Of a DNA stretch of 12,234 nt, positions 1-6,293 are shown piece by piece. The notes under the pieces are model-generated. The model was given only the letters and a program-made list of their open reading frames with translations. It had not been told where the DNA came from and made no database searches. The stretch spans positions 1-12,234 of the forward strand of contig JBFEKH010000058.1 in the NCBI GenBank assembly GCA_041552775.1, in the 5' to 3' direction. Position numbers and translations under genes: made by a program. Positions within the stretch are counted from its first letter, which is position 1. Every line of letters begins with the position of its first letter. Origin of the DNA: Allopontixanthobacter sp041552775. Its GTDB lineage: Bacteria > Pseudomonadota > Alphaproteobacteria > Sphingomonadales > Sphingomonadaceae.

Positions 1-1
1 C

Positions 2-547
2 TGGGAAGTCCTGTCCACCATGACGCCTCACGAATATTCCCTGCTCCGCCCGCATCTGGGGACGTCTTCCGGATTTCAATCGGCACAGTACCGGTTGATG
101 GAATTCCTGCTCGGCGGGCGTAATTCCGATATGGTTACGATCCATGAGGCGACGCCCGATGTCGCTGATATGCTGCGCGCTGAACTGGTTCGGCCCAGCC
201 TGTATGACGAAGCGATTAGCCTGCTGGCGCGGCGCGGCTTTGCCATTCCGGAAGCCGTGCTGTCCCGCGATACCAAGGCCCCGTGGACTGCTTCGCCGGA
301 AGTCGAGGCAGCATGGGCGCTAATCTATCGCAGCCCGCAGGACCATTGGGACCTGTATGAACTGGCGGAAAAGCTGGTCGATCTGGAATATCACTTCCAG
401 CGTTGGCGCTTCGGACATCTCAAAACCGTCGAGCGGATCATTGGCTTCAAACGCGGCACCGGCGGTACTGCCGGCGTGGCCTATCTTGAAGGCGTCCTGA
501 AACAGGTGTTCTTCCCCGAGCTGTTATCGGTCAGGACGGCGATATGA
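2..547 (+). CDS. kynA: Tryptophan 2,3-dioxygenase, 5' end cut off by the window
   Basis: Haem enzyme that opens the indole ring of L-tryptophan with O2 to give N-formylkynurenine, the first step of the kynurenine pathway; cytoplasmic, normally a tetramer. The frame is open from base 2, and the residues before the first ATG (base 20), WEVLST, already fit the family (usual text SWEVLxTM), so that ATG is internal and the true start lies upstream. About 181 residues remain of a usual 260-300; roughly 85-90 N-terminal residues are missing. Visible family blocks, numbered from the ATG at base 20: SSGFQSAQYRLMEF (17-30), with the arginine known to bind the substrate carboxylate; RFGHLKTVERIIG (130-142), whose His133 is the expected proximal haem ligand; and KRGTGGTAG (144-152), the substrate-binding loop. 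The TGA stop overlaps the ATG of kynB. Identity is secure; only the start is unknown. Confidence 0.95.
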   Translation, partial: WEVLSTMTPHEYSLLRPHLGTSSGFQSAQYRLMEFLLGGRNSDMVTIHEATPDVADMLRAELVRPSLYDEAISLLARRGFAIPEAVLSRDTKAPWTASPEVEAAWALIYRSPQDHWDLYELAEKLVDLEYHFQRWRFGHLKTVERIIGFKRGTGGTAGVAYLEGVLKQVFFPELLSVRTAI

Positions 548-1188
548 GCAGCTGGAAATCCTCGCGCCGGATCTGGGACATATCCCAGACTTTGCGCCTC
601 GGCCTGCCGGTGTGGCCTGGCGATACCGAGTTCGGCATCGAGCGGACCTGGGACATGGCAGCGGGATCGCCGGTCAATGTTGCGAGGATGACCATGAGCA
701 CGCATTCCGGCACCCACGGTGATGCACCGCTACATTACGGGAACGATGCGCCCGATATCGCCTCGGTCGAGCTAGATCCGTATATCGGCGAATGTCTGGT
801 TGTGGACGCGCGCGGGATTTCGGGCTCCATCGGCGTGGGCGACTTACCCGCAATTGAGAGCGCGGACCGGGTGCTGTTCAGGACCTACGACACATTTCCG
901 CATGACGGGTGGCGCGAAGATTTCACCGCCATTTCCGCCCCCGCAATTCGCTGGTTGGCGGCGCAGGGGGTAAAGCTGATCGGCACCGATGCGCCGTCCG
1001 TTGACCCGCAAAACTCCAAATCCATCGATGCCCACAAGGCGGTGCTGGAAGAAGACATGCGTATACTGGAAGGGCTGGTGCTGGATGGTGTCCCTCCGGG
1101 CCGGTATGAGCTGATTGCCCTGCCGCTGAAGATCGCAGGCGGCGACGCAGGGCTGTGCCGCGCGATTTTGCGGGAGTTGGCGCAATGA
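544..1188 (+). CDS. kynB: Kynurenine formamidase (arylformamidase), KynB type
   Basis: Metal-dependent hydrolase of the cyclase family that removes formate from N-formylkynurenine to give kynurenine, the second step after kynA. The predicted protein has 214 residues, typical for bacterial KynB. The metal-binding motif HSGTHGD is at 54-60, with His54, His58 and Asp60 as expected ligands. His164 (in SIDAH) and Glu176 (in RILEG) sit at the spacing of the remaining ligands known from characterised KynB. The N-terminal WDISQTLRLGLPVWPGD (11-27) is also a family signature. The ATG overlaps the kynA stop by four bases (ATGA), and the stop overlaps the kynU start in the same way, which points to translational coupling and balanced synthesis of the three enzymes. 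No oddities seen. Confidence 0.95.
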   Translation: MSSWKSSRRIWDISQTLRLGLPVWPGDTEFGIERTWDMAAGSPVNVARMTMSTHSGTHGDAPLHYGNDAPDIASVELDPYIGECLVVDARGISGSIGVGDLPAIESADRVLFRTYDTFPHDGWREDFTAISAPAIRWLAAQGVKLIGTDAPSVDPQNSKSIDAHKAVLEEDMRILEGLVLDGVPPGRYELIALPLKIAGGDAGLCRAILRELAQ

Positions 1189-2405
1189 CTCTGGACGAAG
1201 CCCGGCAGCTGGATGCCGCCGATCCCTTGCGCGAATTTCGCGGGCGGTTCGACCTTCCTGACGGTGTGATCTATCTCGACGGCAATTCATTGGGCGCGCT
1301 GCCGAAGGCCACTCCCGCGCGGTTGGAACAGGTCCTGCGCGGCGAGTGGGGTGACGGCCTGATCCGCAGCTGGAATGATGCAGACTGGATCAAACTGCCG
1401 CAGCGCATTGGGGCCAAGATCGCCCCGCTCATCGGTGCCGGCCCGGACGAAGTGATCGTTTGTGACAGCGTATCGGTCAATCTGTTCAAACTGATCGGCG
1501 CGGCGCTGAATATGCGCCCCGGCAGGAAAGTGATCCTGTCCGAACCCGGCAACTTCCCGACCGATCTGTACATGATTGCCGGGTTGGAGGCACAGGGTCT
1601 CGCGGAGCGCAGGCTGGCGGCACCTGACGCCATCGAGGCAGCTTTAGATGGCGACGTGGCGCTGTTGATGCTGACCCATGTCCATTACAAGACCGGCCGC
1701 ACGCATGATATGGTCCAGCTGACCCGGGCCGCGCAGGATGCGAGCGCGCTGGTGCTGTGGGACCTGTCGCATAGCGGCGGGGCGGTGCCGGTCGATCTAA
1801 CGGTTTGCAACGCCGACTTCGCGGTTGGCTGCGGTTACAAATATCTCAATGGCGGGCCAGGCGCGCCTGCCTATGCTTACGTCGCCAAGCGGCACCACGC
1901 GGCGCTGTCGCAGCCCCTGACCGGCTGGATGGGCCACTCGGCGCCATTTGCCTTCACCGACGATTATGCCCCCGCGCCGGGCGTTTCGCGCTTGCTGGCG
2001 GGCACACCGGGAATTCTCGGGATGGCCGCGATGGAAGTCGGGGTCGATCTGATCGCCGAAATCGGGATCGACCGGCTCGCGGAAAAATCGCGCAAACTGA
2101 GCGAATTTTTCAGGAAGTGCGTTGCGGCGAGGTTGCCCGATCTGGAACTCGTCAGCCCGCTGGATTCGCTGGCACGCGGCAGCCAATTGTCCTTCCGCCA
2201 CGCGCAAGCCTACGCAATTTGCCAGGCGCTGATCGCACGCGGGATCATCGGCGATTTCCGCGATCCCGACATCCTGAGGTTCGGCTTCGCGCCCGCCTAT
2301 GTGTCGTTCGAGGATGTGTTCCTGGCGTCGGAAGGTCTGGCTGACATCATCGCCACCAGCGCTTGGGACAAGCCAGAGTTTCAGCAGCGCGCGGCGGTGA
2401 CTTGA
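1185..2405 (+). CDS. kynU: Kynureninase
   Basis: PLP-dependent hydrolase that splits kynurenine into anthranilate and L-alanine, the third step of the operon; cytoplasmic homodimer. I chose the ATG at 1185 because it overlaps the kynB stop (ATGA) and gives 406 residues, close to the usual length of about 415; a GTG 30 bases upstream lies inside kynB and adds unconserved residues. Visible motifs: IYLDGNSLGALP (29-40), the N-terminal family signature; WDLSHSGGAVPVDL (192-205), with Asp193 expected to bind the PLP ring nitrogen; GCGYKYLNGGPG (215-226), with Lys219 as the Schiff-base lysine; and LRFGFAPAYVSFEDV near the C terminus. Gly198 or Gly199 in WDLSHSGGA replaces a commonly seen Ala, which should be tolerated. 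Together the three genes convert tryptophan to anthranilate; no anthranilate- or 3-hydroxykynurenine-processing gene is in view. No clear terminator follows the stop. Confidence 0.95.
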   Translation: MTLDEARQLDAADPLREFRGRFDLPDGVIYLDGNSLGALPKATPARLEQVLRGEWGDGLIRSWNDADWIKLPQRIGAKIAPLIGAGPDEVIVCDSVSVNLFKLIGAALNMRPGRKVILSEPGNFPTDLYMIAGLEAQGLAERRLAAPDAIEAALDGDVALLMLTHVHYKTGRTHDMVQLTRAAQDASALVLWDLSHSGGAVPVDLTVCNADFAVGCGYKYLNGGPGAPAYAYVAKRHHAALSQPLTGWMGHSAPFAFTDDYAPAPGVSRLLAGTPGILGMAAMEVGVDLIAEIGIDRLAEKSRKLSEFFRKCVAARLPDLELVSPLDSLARGSQLSFRHAQAYAICQALIARGIIGDFRDPDILRFGFAPAYVSFEDVFLASEGLADIIATSAWDKPEFQQRAAVT

Positions 2406-2447
2406 ACGAAGCGGGAAGCGAGTTTGCTGTGTCGCGAGAAGCTGAGG

Positions 2448-2756
2448 TTAGGGGCGCTTGCTTCTACGGTAGTCCAAGGCATAGATTTGCGAGTGCGTGA
2501 CAGCGAAGAAGCTGACGGCGATGAGCCAAAGCGGCGGATGCTTCGTCGCAATTGCCATTCCACCTGCCAGTCCAGTAGCCAAGACGGCTACCGTGCGAAG
2601 AAGTGCCGCTGGACTGCCAAATGACATTTCACGGAAACTACAGTGACCAATGTTCGGGAAGCTGGCACGAAGGTAGGCACTCAAGTGGGTGTATATTGCC
2701 CAATCGAGAGCGAGCGCGACAATTGCTCCAGTTGGGACGCACAGTGTTTCGTTCAC
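2448..2756 (-). CDS. Putative small three-helix membrane protein, unrecognised
   Basis: I do not recognise this protein. If real, it has 102 residues with three hydrophobic stretches: about 11-29 (start GAIVALALDW), about 51-70 (start AALLRTVAVL) and about 75-94 (start PLWLIAVSFF), ending in a basic YRRSKRP tail, so an inner-membrane protein. The start is GTG; an AGGAAG sequence lies 12 bases upstream, which is longer than ideal. A possible EcfG-like promoter lies at 2798-2824 with a predicted leader of about 35 nt. The gene converges on kynU and follows the HNH gene on the same strand after 79 bp. The stretch 2406-2835 is visibly less GC-rich than its neighbours, which could mean recent acquisition or decayed intergenic DNA. 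Without this call the stretch would be 430 bp without a gene. A plus-strand open frame at 2424-2624 looks random. Confidence is modest. Confidence 0.45.
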   Translation of the reverse strand: MNETLCVPTGAIVALALDWAIYTHLSAYLRASFPNIGHCSFREMSFGSPAALLRTVAVLATGLAGGMAIATKHPPLWLIAVSFFAVTHSQIYALDYRRSKRP

Positions 2757-2797
2757 GAGCCTGCCGCTTCCTTTCTAATGGCATGTTAGACGAGTAC

Positions 2798-2824
2798 AAC
2801 GAAGGTCAGCAATTGGTCGGTTCC
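2798..2824 (-). promoter_or_regulatory. Possible EcfG-type (general stress) promoter with an 18-bp spacer
   Basis: Read on the minus strand there is GGAAC (2824-2820), an 18-bp spacer and CGTT (2801-2798). The alphaproteobacterial EcfG consensus is GGAAC, 16-17 bp, CGTT, so both boxes match exactly but the spacer is one base too long. The predicted transcript would start near 2791 and enter the 102-residue membrane-protein frame. The site lies only about 12 bp beyond the HNH stop. Chance occurrence is possible. Confidence 0.35.
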
Positions 2825-2835
2825 TAGCTTTGCCC

Positions 2836-3444
2836 TCAAGCCTCCAGCTCGATATCCCAATAGAGCCAATCCCGCCATGTCTCGTGCAGGAAATTTGGCG
2901 GGAAGGCCTTGCCGCGTTGTTGCAATTGCCAGTTGGTCGGGCGGATCGGCTTTACCAGGATCGGCATATGCGCCTGCTGTGGCGTGCGGCCACCTTTCTT
3001 CATGTTGCACGGCGCGCAGGCGGCGACGATGTTTTCCCAACTGGTCTTTCCGCCCAGCCTGCGCGGGATCACGTGGTCGAAGGTCAGGTGATGATTGTCT
3101 CCGCAATATTGACAGGTGAACCGGTCGCGCAGGAACACGTTGAAGCGGGTGAAGGCGGGAAACTCGCTTGGCTTCACATATTGCTTCAGGGCGATGACCG
3201 AGGGGATTTTCATGTCCAGCGAGGGTGAATGGACTTCCCGGTCATAGCTGGCGACCACGTCCACCCGGTCGAGGAAGATCGCTTTGATCGCGGTCTGCCA
3301 TGGCCACAGGCTGAGCGGGTAATAGGACAGCGGCGTGTAATCCGCGTTCAGCACCAGCGCAGGGCATCCCGCAACATTGCGGGTGGGATCCTCTGCGGCG
3401 CTACGAAAACGGGCCGCCCGTTCCATCAATTCGGCTTTGAACAC
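2836..3444 (-). CDS. HNH endonuclease family protein, alphaproteobacterial housekeeping type
   Basis: A protein of the HNH nuclease fold that is widespread as a single chromosomal gene in alphaproteobacteria; its biological role is not known to me. With the GTG start at 3444 it has 202 residues. The N-terminal block LVLNADYTPLSYYPLSLWPW (about 31-50) is typical of this subgroup. The HNH module is CQYC (111-114), DH (123-124), WEN (Asn138) and CAPCNMKKG (143-151): two CxxC pairs likely hold a structural zinc, and His124, Asn138 and Asn147 form the expected metal-binding nuclease core. I prefer the GTG because GGAGAAGG ends 6 bases upstream; an ATG at 3480 (214 aa) and one at 3426 (196 aa) lack such a site. 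It is divergent from gluQ with a shared upstream region. No restriction-modification partner, toxin partner or phage gene is nearby, so a defence role is not suggested. Confidence 0.88.
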   Translation of the reverse strand: MFKAELMERAARFRSAAEDPTRNVAGCPALVLNADYTPLSYYPLSLWPWQTAIKAIFLDRVDVVASYDREVHSPSLDMKIPSVIALKQYVKPSEFPAFTRFNVFLRDRFTCQYCGDNHHLTFDHVIPRRLGGKTSWENIVAACAPCNMKKGGRTPQQAHMPILVKPIRPTNWQLQQRGKAFPPNFLHETWRDWLYWDIELEA

Positions 3445-3482
3445 GTCTGGTCCTTCTCCCGATTGGTCGTAAGGGAGCATTT

Positions 3483-3552
3483 GCGGCAAAAAGCGTCAAG
3501 CCTGTTACATGGGCGCCATCCCCAACCTTTTTCTGTGATGCAGTTTTGCCGC
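3483..3552. repeat. Separated 9-bp inverted repeat between HNH gene and gluQ
   Basis: GCGGCAAAA at 3483-3491 is exactly reverse-complementary to TTTTGCCGC at 3544-3552, with 52 bp between them, in the shared upstream region of two divergent genes. It could be a pair of half-sites for a regulator serving both promoters, or chance. No protein is suggested by the motif. Confidence 0.3.
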
Positions 3553-3586
3553 GCGCCGGGGAATGGCTTACAGGGGGCCCCGCACC

Positions 3587-4429
3587 ATGATCACCACCCG
3601 TTTCGCCCCCAGCCCCAACGGCCCGCTTCATCTCGGCCATGCCTATTCCGCGATTGTCGCGCATGATCTTGCCCAGGTCTCGAAGGCGGCAGACAGCGGG
3701 CGGCTCCTGCTGCGGATCGAGGATATCGATGGAGCGCGCAGCAAGCCGGAACTGGTCGACGAATTTCGCGCCGATCTGGCGTGGCTGGGGCTGGTATGGA
3801 GTGAAGTGCCCGCGCAATCGACCCGGCTGGCTGCCTATGCCGCAGCGGCCGAGCGCTTGAAGGCGCTGGGCTTGCTGTATCCCTGCACCTGTACCCGGGC
3901 CGAAATTGCAGAAGCAGCGACGGAAATTGGGCCGGAGGGATCGGTCTATCCGGGCACCTGCCGGGGCAAAAACCTTGAGGATCACGAGGGTGCTGCATGG
4001 CGTCTCGATGTTGCTGGAGCTCTCAGGCAAACCGGCCCGCTTTCCTGGACAGACGATCTTGCGGGCGTCCAGCGTGCTACTCCCGAACAATCCGGTGATG
4101 TTGTTCTCGTGCGCAAGGATGCGCCCGCGAGTTATCACCTGGCTGCGACACTGGATGATTCGCAGGACTGTGTTACGCTGGTCACGCGGGGGCGGGATCT
4201 GTTCGCTGCCACCCATATCCACCGGCTGCTGCAGGAATTGCTCGGGCTACCGGTGCCGCGCTGGCATCATCATGCGCTGCTGGTGGATGAAACTGGCACC
4301 AAGCTGGCCAAGCGGCGGGGCTCGCCGTCACTGGCAGACCGGCGGCTGGCGGGCGAAGCTGGCAAAAAACTTGCCGATGACCTGCGCGCCAGTCGCTTTC
4401 CCGCTGGTATTTCGCTCGACCTTTCCTAA
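3587..4429 (+). CDS. gluQ: Glutamyl-Q tRNA(Asp) synthetase
   Basis: A truncated glutamyl-tRNA synthetase paralogue that activates glutamate and attaches it to the queuosine at position 34 of tRNA-Asp rather than to a tRNA end. With the ATG at 3587 it has 280 residues, matching a catalytic domain without the anticodon-binding domain of true GltX. Visible: TRFAPSPNGPLHLGHA (4-19) including the HLGH class I signature; LRIEDID (42-48); Cys100, Cys102, Tyr121 and Cys125, the zinc site typical of GluQ; and KLAKRRG (239-245) as the KMSKS-type loop. An ATG at 3563 would add eight unconserved residues and has no well-placed ribosome site. The chosen start has AGGGGG nine bases upstream, inside the palindrome GGGGCCCC (3574-3581), so the site may be partly paired in the mRNA. 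The HIG1 gene follows after 9 bp, so they are likely co-transcribed. Confidence 0.92.
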   Translation: MITTRFAPSPNGPLHLGHAYSAIVAHDLAQVSKAADSGRLLLRIEDIDGARSKPELVDEFRADLAWLGLVWSEVPAQSTRLAAYAAAAERLKALGLLYPCTCTRAEIAEAATEIGPEGSVYPGTCRGKNLEDHEGAAWRLDVAGALRQTGPLSWTDDLAGVQRATPEQSGDVVLVRKDAPASYHLAATLDDSQDCVTLVTRGRDLFAATHIHRLLQELLGLPVPRWHHHALLVDETGTKLAKRRGSPSLADRRLAGEAGKKLADDLRASRFPAGISLDLS

Positions 4430-4438
4430 GTAGGTTGC

Positions 4439-4669
4439 ATGAACACATTACTTATCATCGCGCTCGTAATCCTGTGCATTCTGGTCGTGGTTTCGCTTGT
4501 TCGCGGCATCATCGCCTTTCTTAAGACGACCAAGATCGATCTCGAGAACGGAACATCGGAAAATTTGGTCGAAATGCAGACCTTGCAGAACAAGATGATG
4601 TTCAACCGGATCAAATATCAGGGCCTGGCTGTCCTGGTTGTCGCGATTATCCTGGCGTTCGCCCGCTAA
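4439..4669 (+). CDS. HIG1-domain twin-transmembrane protein
   Basis: A 76-residue protein with two membrane helices (about 3-28 and 60-75) joined by a short polar loop. The block QNKMMFNRIKYQG (50-62) just before helix 2 matches the conserved core of the HIG1 (hypoxia-induced protein) family, whose mitochondrial members associate with respiratory complexes III and IV. In alphaproteobacteria short members are commonly annotated as twin-transmembrane proteins. A respiratory-complex accessory role is inferred from the family and not shown here. The gene starts 9 bp after gluQ behind TAAGTAGG, and the adenosyltransferase gene follows after 18 bp, so it sits in the middle of a probable operon. Confidence 0.85.
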   Translation: MNTLLIIALVILCILVVVSLVRGIIAFLKTTKIDLENGTSENLVEMQTLQNKMMFNRIKYQGLAVLVVAIILAFAR

Positions 4670-4687
4670 AGCGGAGCCGTGACGCCG

Positions 4688-5272
4688 ATGGTCAAGCTCA
4701 ACAAGATTTATACGCGCACCGGCGATGACGGCTCCACCGGGCTGATCGATGGATCGCGTCAGCCAAAACATGCCGCACGCATTGAAGCGATCGGCGCGGT
4801 GGACGAGGCAAATTCTGCCATCGGCCTTGCGGCGGTAGCAATGGCAGGGACCGGCGATGCGCAGTCATTGTTCCGTATCCAGAACGACATGTTCGATCTA
4901 GGCGCCGACCTGGCAACACCGCTGGGCGATGTCGGCGGCAGCGATTTCGAACCGTCGGAAATGGTCCTACGGGTCGTTCCAGTGCAGGCTGTATGGATTG
5001 AACACGCAATTGACGCCCTGAACGAGCGGCTTGAACCCCTCACGACATTCGTCCTGCCCGGCGGATCGGAAGCGGCAGCCCGCCTGCATGTCGCGCGCGC
5101 TTCAGTGCGCAATGCCGAACGTAGGGTGACCGCGCTGGCAGCGGTGGAGCCAGTCAATCCGGCTGCATTGGCCTATATCAATCGGCTGTCAGATTATCTG
5201 TTTGTACTGGCCCGCATTGCCAACGATGACGGCACCGCAGACGTGAAATGGATACCCGGCGCCAATCGCTAA
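4688..5272 (+). CDS. pduO: PduO-type ATP:cob(I)alamin adenosyltransferase
   Basis: Transfers the adenosyl group of ATP to the corrinoid cobalt, making adenosylcobalamin for enzymes such as methylmalonyl-CoA mutase. The ATG at 4688 gives 194 residues, the usual length, and the expected N terminus KLNKIYTRTGDDGSTGL; a GTG at 4679 is possible but too close to the GGAG ribosome site. Visible: the ATP-binding loop YTRTGDDGSTGL (8-19); GAVDEANSAIG (36-46), with Asp39 expected to pair with an active-site Arg; ARASVRNAERRV (137-147), with Arg141 and Arg145 as the likely catalytic pair (Asn142 replaces a common Arg); and INRLSDYLFVLAR (164-176). Symbols used for this type vary (pduO, cobO, MMAB-like); it is not the CobA/BtuR fold. 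It sits 18 bp after the HIG1 gene. Confidence 0.92.
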   Translation: MVKLNKIYTRTGDDGSTGLIDGSRQPKHAARIEAIGAVDEANSAIGLAAVAMAGTGDAQSLFRIQNDMFDLGADLATPLGDVGGSDFEPSEMVLRVVPVQAVWIEHAIDALNERLEPLTTFVLPGGSEAAARLHVARASVRNAERRVTALAAVEPVNPAALAYINRLSDYLFVLARIANDDGTADVKWIPGANR

Positions 5273-5364
5273 GCGCCGCGAAACTCCGGTCACGCTAGGT
5301 CTAGGCAGACCCGTTCCTACCCGCTAACAGGCGCATTTGCTGCAGGTGCGAAGGAATTGGTGAG

Positions 5365-6234
5365 ATGCAAAATATCGCTGTAATCGGCGCGGGCCAGATG
5401 GGTTCGGGCATTGCCCAGACCATCGCCCAATATGGCATGAACGTCATGCTTTCCGATCGGGAAATCGCCATTTCCGAAAAAGCCAAGGACGGTATCGAGC
5501 AAGCGCTCGGCAAGCTGGTTGGCCGCGGCAAGATCGAGATCGCCCAAGCAGAATCTGTGCTCGCGAGGATCACTCCGATTGCCGATTACGCACCGATGGC
5601 CGATGCCGAATTGATCATCGAAGCTGCGACTGAAAAAGAAGAGATCAAGCAAGCGATCTTCACCGAGGCGGGCAAGGTGTTGGCCAGCGATGCGATCATG
5701 GCCAGCAATACCAGTTCGATCCCGATTACCCGGATGGCGAATTTCTCGCCTGATCCGGCGCGGTTTATCGGACTGCATTTCTTCAATCCGGTGCCCGTCA
5801 TGGGCCTGATCGAAATCATCCCTGGACTTGCGACCAGCCCTGAAACCACCGCCCGCACCCGCGCCTTTGCCGAAAGCCTAGGCAAACAGGTGGTCGAGGT
5901 TCAGGACGAGCCGGGCTTCGTGGTCAACCGGATCCTCATTCCGATGCTCAACGAAGCGGTATTCGTATTGGGGCAGGGAACCGCCAGCATCGAAGATATC
6001 GACAAGGGCTGCAGGATCGGTCTTAACCACCCGATGGGGCCACTGGCCTTGGCGGATTTTGTCGGTCTCGACACAGTGCTCGACATCGTCCGTATCCTGC
6101 AAAAGACCACCGGCGATGCCAAATACCGTCCCGCGCCGCTGCTGGTGAAGTATGTCGAGGCGGGCTGGCTGGGGCGCAAGACGGGCCGCGGATTCTATGA
6201 TTACACTGGCGAGGTGCCCGTTCCGACGCGGTGA
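5365..6234 (+). CDS. hbd: 3-hydroxybutyryl-CoA dehydrogenase
   Basis: NAD(P)-dependent oxidation of (S)-3-hydroxybutyryl-CoA to acetoacetyl-CoA (or the reverse), a short-chain beta-oxidation, butyrate or PHB-linked step; cytoplasmic. The protein has 289 residues, the normal single-function length. The Rossmann motif GAGQMGSG is at 8-15 and Asp31 follows strand 2, favouring NAD. Catalytic residues are visible: Ser117 in NTSS, His138 in GLHFFNPVPVM, Glu150 in EIIPG and Asn188 in PGFVVNR. The C-terminal domain ends with the usual GRKTGRGFYDY (270-280). The ATG has GGTGAG immediately upstream and AAGGA nine bases upstream. A 92-bp gap separates it from the adenosyltransferase gene, large enough for its own promoter, though I see no strong one. 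It could also be named paaH or fadB-like; the reaction class is secure. Confidence 0.93.
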   Translation: MQNIAVIGAGQMGSGIAQTIAQYGMNVMLSDREIAISEKAKDGIEQALGKLVGRGKIEIAQAESVLARITPIADYAPMADAELIIEAATEKEEIKQAIFTEAGKVLASDAIMASNTSSIPITRMANFSPDPARFIGLHFFNPVPVMGLIEIIPGLATSPETTARTRAFAESLGKQVVEVQDEPGFVVNRILIPMLNEAVFVLGQGTASIEDIDKGCRIGLNHPMGPLALADFVGLDTVLDIVRILQKTTGDAKYRPAPLLVKYVEAGWLGRKTGRGFYDYTGEVPVPTR

Positions 6235-6241
6235 GTCTTCG

Positions 6242-6267
6242 GGAACAGGTGCGCGATCCCGTCCGTT
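6242..6267 (+). promoter_or_regulatory. EcfG-type general stress response promoter
   Basis: GGAAC (6242-6246), a 17-bp spacer and CGTT (6264-6267) match exactly the promoter recognised by the alphaproteobacterial general-stress sigma factor EcfG (GGAAC, 16-17 bp, CGTT). It begins 8 bp after the hbd stop, in non-coding DNA, and points at a small gene 24 bp further on. The predicted transcription start is about 6273-6276, giving a leader of only about 15 nt. Position, orientation and exact match make chance unlikely. Confidence 0.75.
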
Positions 6268-6269
6268 GA

Positions 6270-6293
6270 TGTGGCAAAGGAGAATTTGCCATG
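6270..6293 (+). promoter_or_regulatory. Hairpin presenting the ribosome binding site of the small acidic gene
   Basis: TGGCAAA (6272-6278) pairs perfectly with TTTGCCA (6285-6291); two G-U pairs can extend the stem outward at both ends. The six-base loop GGAGAA (6279-6284) is the Shine-Dalgarno core, and the last stem base is the A of the start codon. The arrangement could expose the ribosome site while masking the start codon. If transcription starts downstream of 6273, part of the left arm is lost, so function is uncertain. Confidence 0.45.

Noticed and set aside
2785..2791. GTTAGAC resembling an integron attC core site next to a lower-GC pocket
   Set aside because: A partner RYYYAAC core at a proper distance was not found on either side, and there is no cassette array or integrase.
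2836..3444. HNH protein as part of a phage-defence or mobile system
   Set aside because: Its subgroup is a common stand-alone chromosomal gene in alphaproteobacteria, and its neighbours are housekeeping genes with no methylase, helicase, toxin, phage or transposase gene.
3401..4222. Minus-strand open frame of 273 codons opposite gluQ
   Set aside because: gluQ has clear class I synthetase motifs on the other strand; the antisense product has no recognisable order and crosses the HNH-gluQ control region.
5298..5311. Small hairpin GGTCT-AGGC-AGACC after the adenosyltransferase gene
   Set aside because: Only a 5-bp stem with no T tract, so not a convincing terminator.
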